From assembly GCA_913054115.1 (NCBI GenBank), contig CAJXIS010000104.1, positions 1 to 7,252 of the forward strand: a stretch of DNA of 7,252 bases. The letters run 5' to 3'. A model generated the notes under the pieces. It had not been told where the DNA came from. It searched no databases and was given only the letters and a program-made list of their open reading frames with translations. Positions within the stretch are counted from its first letter, which is position 1, and each line of letters starts with the position of its first letter. This DNA comes from an uncultured Acidimicrobiaceae bacterium. GTDB lineage: Bacteria > Actinomycetota > Acidimicrobiia > Acidimicrobiales > MedAcidi-G1. The position numbers and the translations under genes were made by a program. Positions 1 through 7,252 of this stretch are shown here, piece by piece.

Positions 1-44
1 GCGGGAAGGACCGAGTTGGGTCCCACGGCCCCGGATCCGGCAGA

Positions 45-2177
45 ATGATCCGCATGCAGACCTCGTTTCCGAATCTTCTCGCTGCCGGGCGGATCGGGGG
101 GATGGAACTCCGCAATCGCGTCGTGCTCCCGGCGATGGACCAGTACAACTGCACCGAGGAGGGCCTGGTCACCGACGAGACCATCGCCCACTACGAGGCA
201 CGGGCACGGGGCGGCGTCGGACTCCTGATCGTCGAGACCTCGGCCGTCTCGTACCCCCACGGTGCGACTGCCCGACACCAGCCAGCGCTCTCGCACGACG
301 GCGTGATCCCCGGCCTGCGGCGACTCGCCGAAGCCGTCCACGCCCACGGGGCGAAGATCGTCGTGCAGGTCTGCCACCACGGCAAAACGTCGAGCGTCGA
401 CGTCTCCGAGGGACGGCCGGCGCTGATCCCCTCGCTCCCACCGCCGCCATCGGACCCCCGGGGGATGATGGCCGACACGACGATGGACGAGCTGCTGCGG
501 ATGGCGACGCTCACCGGCGGCCAGATGCCCACCTACGCCGAGGCGACCGTGGGGCAGCTCGAGGACATCGTCGGCGACTTCGCCGACGCCGCCGCACGGG
601 TGCAGCAGGCCGGGTTCGACGGCGTCGAGGTACATGCCGCCCACGGCTACCTCCTCTCCACGTTTCTGTCCCCGGCCTGGAACCGTCGGGACGATGCCTA
701 CGGGGGGTCGCTCGACGGCCGGACCCAGCTCCTCGTCGAGGTCGTCACCGCCGTGCGCGACCGGTGCGGGTCGGGCTTCGCGGTCATCGTGCGCATCGAC
801 GGCCACGAGTACGGCGTCGAGAACGGCACCACCGTCGATGACGCCGTCGACCACGCCAAGGCTGCGGCCGCTGCCGGGGCCGACGCCATCCATGTCTCGG
901 CGACATCGTCGGCAGGGACGGGGGTCGGGTTCACCGACGCACCCCTTCCCTGGCAGCCCAACCAGTACGAGGGGTTCGCCCGAGCCGTGAAGGCGGCGGT
1001 CGACGTCCCCGTCCTCGCCGTCGGGCGGATCCGACCCCCGGACGCCGAGCGCATCCTCTGCGACGGTGGCGCCGACTTCATCTCGATGGGCCGGCAACTC
1101 CTGGCCGACCCCGACCTGGTCCGGCGCCTCGATGACGGCCGACCCGACCTGGTGCGTCCCTGCATCAACTGCTTCGTCTGCGTCGCCCAGAACTTCTGGA
1201 GCGGCCGACCCGTCTGCGCCGTCAACGCCCGGCTCGGCCACTACGACCAACCCGATCCGTCGCCGGCGAGTTCGCAACGGCACATCGTCGTGGTCGGGGG
1301 CGGACCGGGTGGCATGGAATGTGCCCGTGTGGCAGCCGGGCGGGGGCACCGCGTCACGCTCCTCGAGGCGGCTGGCCGGCTCGGCGGCACCGCTCGCTTC
1401 TCGTCGCTCACGACCCCGCTCAACGGCGAGTTCGTCGACTTCCTCCGTGCCTCCATCGCCGACGCCGGCGTCGAGGTCCGGACCGGCGTGCGGGCCGATG
1501 CCGACGTGATCGCCGCACTCGCCCCCGATGTCGTCGTGGTCGCCACCGGCGCCCGGCGGGACCGACCCGACCTGCCCGGCATGGACCTCCCCCACGTGCT
1601 GTCCGGCGACGACCTCCGGGCGCTGCTCACCGGCGATGGCGACCTCGGTGCACGCCGCCCCGGGCTTCTGACCCGACTGGCCCTCGGGGCGGGGCGCCTC
1701 CTGGGGCTCACCGACGACATGGACCGGGTCCGGTCGCTCTCCCGGCTCTGGATGCCCATCGGCCGACGGGTCGTGGTCGTCCACGGCGACCTGGTCGGCA
1801 CCGAGTTGGCCCACTTCCTCGCCGAACGGGGACGCTCCGTCCACGTGCTCGAACCCGGCGCACAGCCTGCGCTCGCCATGGCCCACCCCCGGCGCTGGCG
1901 GGCCCTCCACGAATCCCGGAGCGCCGGCGTGGTGTTCCACACCGACGCGGAGACGACCGCCATCTCCCCGACCCATGTCGAGTACCGGCAGGGCGATGCG
2001 ACCCACCGGCTCGATGCCGACACGGTCGTCATCGCCGGCGGGGTCCGGGCCGACCGCTCGCTCGCCGACGCCCTCATGGCCGAGGGCCACGAGGTGCACG
2101 TTGTCGGCGACGCCGCCGAGGACTGGTACATCGAAGGTGCCGTTCGCAGCGGCCACCGGGTGGGCGCAGCGCTCTGA
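45..2177 (+). CDS. OYE-family NADH:flavin oxidoreductase with 4Fe-4S and FAD/NAD(P) domains (2,4-dienoyl-CoA reductase / trimethylamine dehydrogenase type)
   Basis: This is probably a cytosolic flavoenzyme that reduces an activated C=C bond (enoate, enone or dienoyl-CoA), or oxidises an amine as trimethylamine dehydrogenase does. Its 710 aa match the three-domain family (FadH about 670, TMADH about 730). Residues 7-370 form an OYE-type FMN barrel: VEVHAAHGYL (194-203) carries the H197/H200 pair and Y202, SPAWNRRDDAYGGS lies at 209-222, and GRIR (327-330) and SMGRQLLADP (347-356) match the FMN-phosphate end. Cys373, 376, 379 and 391 form the CxxCxxC-x11-C 4Fe-4S motif. The FAD loop GGGPGG is at 418-423, ATGARRDRPDLPG at 500-512, and the closing VVGDA motif at 686-690. 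The second dinucleotide fold has a degraded glycine loop, H580-G-D582-LV-G585. The start is uncertain: ATG45 and ATG54 are both possible, neither has a good ribosome site, and the frame stays open to the left edge, but the family N-terminus (FPNLLAAGRIGGMELRNRV) begins at residue 8. It probably shares a transcript with the P450 downstream. The family is certain; the substrate is unknown. Confidence 0.93.
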   Translation: MIRMQTSFPNLLAAGRIGGMELRNRVVLPAMDQYNCTEEGLVTDETIAHYEARARGGVGLLIVETSAVSYPHGATARHQPALSHDGVIPGLRRLAEAVHAHGAKIVVQVCHHGKTSSVDVSEGRPALIPSLPPPPSDPRGMMADTTMDELLRMATLTGGQMPTYAEATVGQLEDIVGDFADAAARVQQAGFDGVEVHAAHGYLLSTFLSPAWNRRDDAYGGSLDGRTQLLVEVVTAVRDRCGSGFAVIVRIDGHEYGVENGTTVDDAVDHAKAAAAAGADAIHVSATSSAGTGVGFTDAPLPWQPNQYEGFARAVKAAVDVPVLAVGRIRPPDAERILCDGGADFISMGRQLLADPDLVRRLDDGRPDLVRPCINCFVCVAQNFWSGRPVCAVNARLGHYDQPDPSPASSQRHIVVVGGGPGGMECARVAAGRGHRVTLLEAAGRLGGTARFSSLTTPLNGEFVDFLRASIADAGVEVRTGVRADADVIAALAPDVVVVATGARRDRPDLPGMDLPHVLSGDDLRALLTGDGDLGARRPGLLTRLALGAGRLLGLTDDMDRVRSLSRLWMPIGRRVVVVHGDLVGTELAHFLAERGRSVHVLEPGAQPALAMAHPRRWRALHESRSAGVVFHTDAETTAISPTHVEYRQGDATHRLDADTVVIAGGVRADRSLADALMAEGHEVHVVGDAAEDWYIEGAVRSGHRVGAAL

Positions 2178-2227
2178 GTCCCGCCCCCGTCTCGCCCCGA
2201 CCAGACGACCGTAGGTAGCGTCCGCCC

Positions 2228-3456
<1,229 letters not shown>

Positions 3457-3460
<4 letters not shown>

Positions 3461-4905
3461 GACCCGACCCGGGTCTGGGGCGACGACGCCGCCAGCCTGC
3501 CCGGACAGGCGACGGCGCAGAACGCCGCACCGACGAACATCGTGACGGCCATGAAGGCCCACGCCCGGTCGAAGGCGACCAGGGGGCCATGAGAACGCGC
3601 AGCATCGAACACCGCGATACCGACGGCAACCCCGATGGCGAACCCGAGGGTCGAGGTCGTGCGCAGTGTGGCACTGGCCGTGCCGAATCTCGCCGGTGGC
3701 ACCTCGCGGAGGCCGAGCGAGCTGAACGTCGCGAACGTGCACGACACGCCCACGCCGAGCATCAACAACGCCGGCAGGACATCGGATGCGTAGTCGGACT
3801 CGGTGCCCACGCGCAGCCACAACCAGGTCGGTGAGAGCCCGGCGACCGTGCACCCGAACACCAGCAGGTTCCGGTGGCCGACCCGGTCGGCGATCGAACC
3901 CACCGGTCCACCGAGGAAGGCCGCCAGCAACGGTCCCGGTACCACGCCGAAGCCGGCCGCCAACGGCGACCAGCCCCAGAGGTCCTGTAGCAGGAGGGTG
4001 TTGAACAAGATGATGGCGATGAACGAGGTCGTGAAGAAGACCTGACCTGATGCGGCCGACCAGAATGACCGGATCCGGTAGAGGCCCAGGTCGAGCAGCG
4101 GCTCCGGATGCGTCCTCGAGCGCACCACGACGACCCCCATCAGCAGGAACCCGGCCAGCGCCGAGGCGATGGTCGCTCCCGAGCTGTAGCCCCACCTGCC
4201 ACCCTGGACGATCGCCACCAGCACGAGCGCCACGCCGAAGGTGCCGGCCGGAACCCCGAGCACGTCGAACCGGCCCGTGGCATCGGGGTCCCGGCTCTCC
4301 CGGACGAACCGGGGAGTGAGGATCAACAGCAGTGCACCGATCGGCACGTTGACGAGGAACACCCACCGCCAGGACAACAGGTCGAGGATGACGGCGCCGA
4401 TCGAGGGGCCCAGCGCTGCGCCGAGGGCCGCCGATGCCCCCCAGATACCGAGCACCATCGAGCGACGTTCCAGGGGAAAGTCGGGCAGGACCATCGACAA
4501 CGAGGTCGGGCCGATCACCGAACTGCCGACTCCCTGGAGGACACGTGCCGCGATCAGGTATCCGGTCGAGGGCGCCAGCCCGCAGCACAGCGACCCCACC
4601 ACGAAGACGGTGACGCCGATCAGGAACATCCGTCGGCGACCGCGCTGGTCCGCCAGACGACCGGCGACCAGCAGGAAGGCACCGACCGACACCGAGTAGC
4701 CGGAGAGGACCCACGACAACCCCACCTCCGACGCTCCGAGGTCACGCCGGATCGAGGGGAATGCCACGTTCACGATGGAGATGTCGATGACCGTCAGCAG
4801 CGCCGCCAACGTCGACACTGCGAGCGCCAACCACGCCCGCCGGTCAACCGCCGTCGCCCCACCCCCTGCCTCCACGCCGGGGACGCTAGGAGCGGGTGCC
4901 CGCAC
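3457..4905 (-). CDS. DHA2-family MFS transporter (EmrB/QacA type, 14-TM class), probable drug/metabolite:H+ antiporter
   Basis: This is an inner-membrane secondary transporter, most likely a proton-driven exporter. From a GTG start at 4905 it is 482 aa, typical of 14-helix DHA2 proteins. Seen in order: LTVIDISIVNVAFPSI in helix 1 (37-52, motif D1 with the membrane Asp), the helix 2-3 loop motif A GRLADQRGRRR (82-92), motif B RVLQGVGSSVIGP in helix 4 (121-133), and motif C ALGAALGPSIGAVI in helix 5 (160-173), the antiporter signature. Many hydrophobic helices follow. The reading frame is open up to an ATG at 4995, but that start would add a basic, low-complexity leader overlapping the upstream P450 by 67 bp. 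GTG 4905 lies 23 bp after the P450 stop with GGGAGGG at 4919-4925 (a long 13-nt spacing); GTG 4875 is another option. It is the last visible gene of the minus-strand operon. Efflux of a P450 product or a toxic intermediate is inferred from position only. Confidence 0.9.
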
Positions 4906-4918
4906 CCGACGAACCCGG

Positions 4919-4925
4919 CCCTCCC
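4919..4925 (-). promoter_or_regulatory. Possible Shine-Dalgarno site of the MFS gene
   Basis: On the minus strand this reads GGGAGGG, between the P450 stop (4929-4931) and the proposed GTG start at 4905. The 13-nt spacing is longer than the usual 5-9 nt, so it supports that start only moderately. No ATG, GTG or TTG in the right frame lies closer. Confidence 0.4.
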
Positions 4926-4928
4926 GAC

Positions 4929-6122
4929 TCAGCGTCCGGTGTGCAGCGGGACCTTCGAGTAGCCGGCCACGTTCGACATCTGGACCCGTTCGCATCCGGC
5001 CTCGTCGATGGTGAAGTCCGGCAGGCGTGCGGCGATCTCCCCGATCGCCACCCGGCTCTCCAACCGGGCCAGGGCCGCTCCGAGGCAGGAGTGCACCCCG
5101 TGCCCCAGGCTGATCGCCAGCGCATGTTCCCTCTGGACGTCGAACCGGTCCGGGTCCTCGTAGGCCCTTTCATCGTGGGTCGCCGCACCCGTCAGGAGGA
5201 AGACCGGCTTGCCCGCAGGCACGGTCACGCCGTGCCACTCGCTCTCGACCGCAGAACACCTCCCCTGGTACTGCGACGGCGGCCAGTAGCGCAGGACCTC
5301 TTCGACGGCGTCGGCATGGAGCCCGGGATCCTCCTTCACGAGCCGCCACTGGTCCGGGTTCCGATGGAACAGGACCGCTGCGTTGCCGATCAACTTGGTG
5401 ACCGTCTCGCTCCCCGCCGCACCGAGCAGGGTCCCGAAGGCGGCGATCTCGATGTCGTCCAGCGAAGCCGTTCCCCCGTCATCCGTCTCGACCTCGGCTG
5501 CGATGAGCGCACTCAGCATGTCGTCACCCGGGCGCCGCCGCTTCTCGGCAACCAGTTCGAGGAAGTACATGGTCTTGGCGATCCCCGCCTCCCGGGCGGC
5601 GGCTCCACCCGTGGACTCACCCTCCTCGCGTCGAAGCATCGTGTCGGACCAGTGGCGGATCTGCTGGCGATCGTCCTTCGGTACCCCGAGGATCGCCGAT
5701 ATCACCTCGACGGGGAAGGGGCCGGCGACCTCGCCGACGAGGTCGAAGGAAGACTCGCCCACGAGCGGCTCCAGGTACCCGACCACGATTTCCCGGACCA
5801 GGTCTTCCCAGCCGGCCATCGCCCTCGGGGTGAAGGCCCGGCTGACGAGCTTGCGGTACCGGGTGTGTTCCGGCGGATCCATCATGATGAGCGACGCCTG
5901 CACGACGGCCTCGGGGTCGCTGAGCTGTTCGTAGGTGAGTCCCCGGCTGGAGATGAAGGTGTCGTGGTCGCGGTGGGCGGCCACGACGTCGTCGTAACGG
6001 CTCAGGGCATAGAAGTCGTAGCGCTCGCTGTGGTAGCAGGGGGCCTCGTCGCGCAGGCGGGCGTACGTGTCATACGGATCGTCGAAGAAGTCCCGGCTGA
6101 AAGGATCGAACTCGACGGTCAT
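4929..6122 (-). CDS. Cytochrome P450 (bacterial class I type), second of two
   Basis: This is a soluble heme monooxygenase of 397 aa. MDPPEHTRYRKLVSRAFTPR lies at 81-100. The I-helix motif is AGSETV (236-241), keeping the acid/alcohol pair E239/T240 but with Val in place of the common second Thr. The K-helix ExxR is E275-VL-R278. The heme loop SLGHGVHSCLG (338-348) gives axial Cys346, with Leu339 where Phe is usual. It ends with SNVAGYSKVPLHTGR, a C-terminal block I associate with actinobacterial P450s. The ATG at 6122 was chosen because family similarity begins there, because it overlaps the thioesterase stop as ATGA, and because a strong GGGAGGA sits 6 nt upstream (6129-6135). The frame is open back to 6284, but that stretch is Arg/Pro-rich shadow sequence inside the thioesterase gene. 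The gene belongs to the livF-like/tesB/P450/MFS run. The two P450s share only the usual family blocks and look like separate subfamilies rather than a recent duplication. Substrate unknown. Confidence 0.95.
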   Translation of the reverse strand: MTVEFDPFSRDFFDDPYDTYARLRDEAPCYHSERYDFYALSRYDDVVAAHRDHDTFISSRGLTYEQLSDPEAVVQASLIMMDPPEHTRYRKLVSRAFTPRAMAGWEDLVREIVVGYLEPLVGESSFDLVGEVAGPFPVEVISAILGVPKDDRQQIRHWSDTMLRREEGESTGGAAAREAGIAKTMYFLELVAEKRRRPGDDMLSALIAAEVETDDGGTASLDDIEIAAFGTLLGAAGSETVTKLIGNAAVLFHRNPDQWRLVKEDPGLHADAVEEVLRYWPPSQYQGRCSAVESEWHGVTVPAGKPVFLLTGAATHDERAYEDPDRFDVQREHALAISLGHGVHSCLGAALARLESRVAIGEIAARLPDFTIDEAGCERVQMSNVAGYSKVPLHTGR

Positions 6123-6970
6123 GGGGTGTCCTCCCGGCGCTCGTGATCCTCGTCCGGCACGATCGGCCGGACCATCGACTCCTGGGTGAACGAGGCGACC
6201 AGGCGGCCGTCGGCATCGAACACGTTGCCGACGCCGAACGCCCTGGCGCCGGCGGCGACGGGGCTGCACTGGTCGACGAGGCACCAGTCGTCGAGCCGGA
6301 AGGCCCGGTGGAACACGATCTGGTGGGCGGTCACCGCCGTCGCCAGCCGGACCGTCGAGTCGGCCTGGCTGAGCCCCTCGTGGGGGCGCAGCGCCGTGCC
6401 GATCACCGTCAGGTCGGTGGCATGGGCGAGCAGGGCCTGATGGACGGCGGGATCGTCCGGAAGTTCACGGTCCACCCGGGTCCAGAAGCGGAACTCGGCC
6501 GGCCCGACGCCACGGTCCCCGAGGTCCACCCCGTCGACGACGCGGCATGGCCACGGCACCATCGACAGGTCGGTCGGCTCGGCGTCTCCCGGAAGCCCGA
6601 CGTCCGGCGGCGGGTCCCCGTGCTCCGGGCCCTCCTCTGCGACATGCAGCGAGGCCTGGGCGACGAGGCAGACGCGGTCACCCTGGGCGCCCGTGATCCG
6701 CCGCGTGGCGAAGGACCGGCCGTCGTGCACCGCCTCGACCCTGTACTCGAGCGGTTCGTCGAGGCTCCCCTCGCGGGGGAACACGCACGACAGCGAACGC
6801 ACGGCCTTCTCCGGTGCGGAGGCGTCCGCCAGCACCACGGCCTGGGCGAGCAGCTGGCCGCCGAAGATCCGTCGGTAGTCCAGCTGCAGGTGGGGTGCCG
6901 TCCAACGGCCATCACCCAGGTCCTCGAACTCGAGGCACGCAAGCAATCCGTCGAGGTCCACGAGGGTCAT
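6119..6970 (-). CDS. tesB: Acyl-CoA thioesterase II (TesB-like, double hotdog)
   Basis: This is predicted to hydrolyse acyl-CoA to free acid plus CoA in the cytoplasm. Its 283 aa match the E. coli TesB length (286). The N-terminal hotdog contains the recognisable RRIFGGQLLAQAVVLA block (33-48), and a second hotdog carries ATDLTVIGTALRPH (184-197), HQIVFHRAF (216-224) and the C-terminal LVASFTQESMVRP (257-269). Aligned by eye to E. coli TesB, catalytic Asp204 corresponds to Asp186 and Gln278 to Gln263. The Thr228 region is shifted by a 3-residue insertion, so its partner (Thr211 or Thr214) is unclear. ATG 6970 is chosen because similarity starts at once and it lies 4 nt after the ABC gene stop, with a modest GGGTGA at 6975-6980; the open frame extends upstream to 7162 only as a shadow of the ABC gene. 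Its stop overlaps the P450 start. Such an enzyme could release a carboxylate or recycle CoA during lipid or side-chain breakdown; this role is inferred. Confidence 0.93.
   Translation of the reverse strand: MTLVDLDGLLACLEFEDLGDGRWTAPHLQLDYRRIFGGQLLAQAVVLADASAPEKAVRSLSCVFPREGSLDEPLEYRVEAVHDGRSFATRRITGAQGDRVCLVAQASLHVAEEGPEHGDPPPDVGLPGDAEPTDLSMVPWPCRVVDGVDLGDRGVGPAEFRFWTRVDRELPDDPAVHQALLAHATDLTVIGTALRPHEGLSQADSTVRLATAVTAHQIVFHRAFRLDDWCLVDQCSPVAAGARAFGVGNVFDADGRLVASFTQESMVRPIVPDEDHERREDTP
6129..6135 (-). promoter_or_regulatory. Shine-Dalgarno site of the second P450
   Basis: On the minus strand this reads GGGAGGA, 6 nt before the ATG at 6122, and lies within the last codons of the thioesterase gene. 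It is the strongest ribosome site in the window and decides the P450 start over the longer open frame to 6284. With the ATGA overlap it indicates translational coupling. Confidence 0.75.
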
Positions 6971-6974
6971 GTTG

Positions 6975-7252
6975 TCACCCGTCGGATCTGTCGAAAAGTC
7001 GGGACACGACGACGTCGGCGGCATCGGCCGCAGGCCCCTCCCATGCGACGGTCCCGTTGTCGAGCAGCACGACGTGGTCGCACAGGGCGAGGGCATGGCC
7101 CACGTGCTGCTCGACGATGAGCATCGCCGTCCCGCTGGCCCGGATCGCCTCGAGCGTCGCATAGATCTCGTCGGTGACGATCGGTGCCAGGCCGAGGGAC
7201 AACTCGTCGGCGACGAGTACCGGTGGAGCCTCGACCAGGACCCGGGCCATCG
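6975..7252 (-). CDS. livF: ABC transporter ATP-binding protein, LivF-like (branched-chain amino acid type), C-terminal part only
   Basis: Only the last roughly 92 codons are present; the gene runs off the right edge, so the Met at 7250 is internal and not the start. Visible are the Walker B/D-loop block VLVADELSLGLAP (11-23 counted from that Met), with Asp15 and catalytic Glu16, and the H-loop in LIVEQHVGHAL with His49. The ending VVLLDNGTVAWEGPAAD is the usual LivF/LivG tail. Leu replaces the common Pro after DE, a variant I believe also occurs in actinobacterial LivF proteins. The short C-terminus after EGPAAD favours LivF over LivG. The ATPase would pair with membrane subunits and a binding protein, presumably encoded beyond the right edge, importing amino acids or, in catabolic clusters, small carboxylates. 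Its stop lies 4 nt before the thioesterase start, indicating a shared transcript. Walker A and the signature motif lie outside the window and cannot be checked. Confidence 0.88.
   Translation of the reverse strand, partial: MARVLVEAPPVLVADELSLGLAPIVTDEIYATLEAIRASGTAMLIVEQHVGHALALCDHVVLLDNGTVAWEGPAADAADVVVSRLFDRSDG

Noticed and set aside
1..44. Possible promoter or ribosome site (GGGAAGGA at 3-10) before the oxidoreductase
   Set aside because: The purine run is about 35 nt from the ATG and no start codon in the right frame lies near it; no -35/-10 pair is seen. It may belong to an upstream gene end or the frame may extend beyond the window.
2188..2207. Short inverted repeat CGTCT/AGACG between the oxidoreductase and first P450 genes
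   Set aside because: The stem is only 5 bp with a 10-nt loop and no T tract, so it is too weak to call a terminator or operator.
4108..4962. A 284-codon open frame on the plus strand opposite the MFS gene
   Set aside because: The product is rich in Arg, His, Gln, Asp and Pro without hydrophobic core or motif, and it lies opposite a transporter with intact motifs A, B and C.
4896..6146. A 416-codon open frame on the plus strand opposite the second P450
   Set aside because: It is the antisense of a P450 with clear I-helix, ExxR and heme motifs; the translation lacks any domain signature.
7014..7049. Leu instead of Pro or other tail changes in the LivF-like protein as a sign of a dead ATPase
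   Set aside because: The catalytic Glu and the H-loop His are present, and I believe the DEL form occurs in other LivF-type ATPases, so there is no evidence of inactivation.
6143..7120. A 325-codon open frame on the plus strand opposite the thioesterase and ABC genes
   Set aside because: It is antisense to two recognisable genes, has a biased composition, no family motif and no ribosome site of note.

Overview
This is a gene-dense, high-GC window (roughly 68-70% GC by eye) with GC-rich third codon positions, very short intergenic gaps and overlapping start/stop codons. Together with two class I-type cytochrome P450s, a LivF-like ABC ATPase, a TesB thioesterase and a 4Fe-4S Old Yellow Enzyme fusion, it suggests an actinobacterium (Actinomycetota; Mycobacteriales-like or Acidimicrobiia-like). 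No marker gene fixes the taxon, so this placement is an inference.

Layout. The window holds two convergent gene groups. Left, plus strand: a 710-aa FMN/4Fe-4S/FAD oxidoreductase of the 2,4-dienoyl-CoA reductase/trimethylamine dehydrogenase type (45-2177), then a 50-bp gap and a cytochrome P450 (2228-3460). Right, minus strand, read from the right edge leftward: the 3' part of a LivF-like ABC transporter ATPase (7252-6975), a TesB-type acyl-CoA thioesterase (6970-6119), a second cytochrome P450 (6122-4929) and a 14-TM-type DHA2 MFS transporter (about 4905-3457). The two groups meet tail to tail: the P450 and MFS stop codons overlap inside one CTAG tetranucleotide at 3457-3460, leaving no intergenic space.

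How the genes may work together. The minus-strand genes are packed as an operon: 4 nt between livF-like and tesB, an ATGA overlap between tesB and the P450, and about 23 nt before the MFS gene. Uptake (ABC), acyl-CoA handling (thioesterase), oxygenation (P450) and export (MFS) fit catabolism or modification of a carboxylic, lipid-like or terpenoid/steroid-like substrate. The facing pair adds a flavin reductase able to act on activated C=C bonds and another P450. No ferredoxin or ferredoxin reductase is visible, so electron supply for both P450s must come from outside the window. The substrate cannot be read from the sequence.

All features are recognisable families; I see no RNA genes, CRISPR, insertion sequences, large repeats or convincing promoters. 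There is no non-coding stretch above about 50 bp. The points of most interest are departures from consensus: a degraded second Gly-rich loop in the OYE fusion, a Phe-to-Leu change in the second P450's heme loop, and an atypical catalytic Thr region in the thioesterase.
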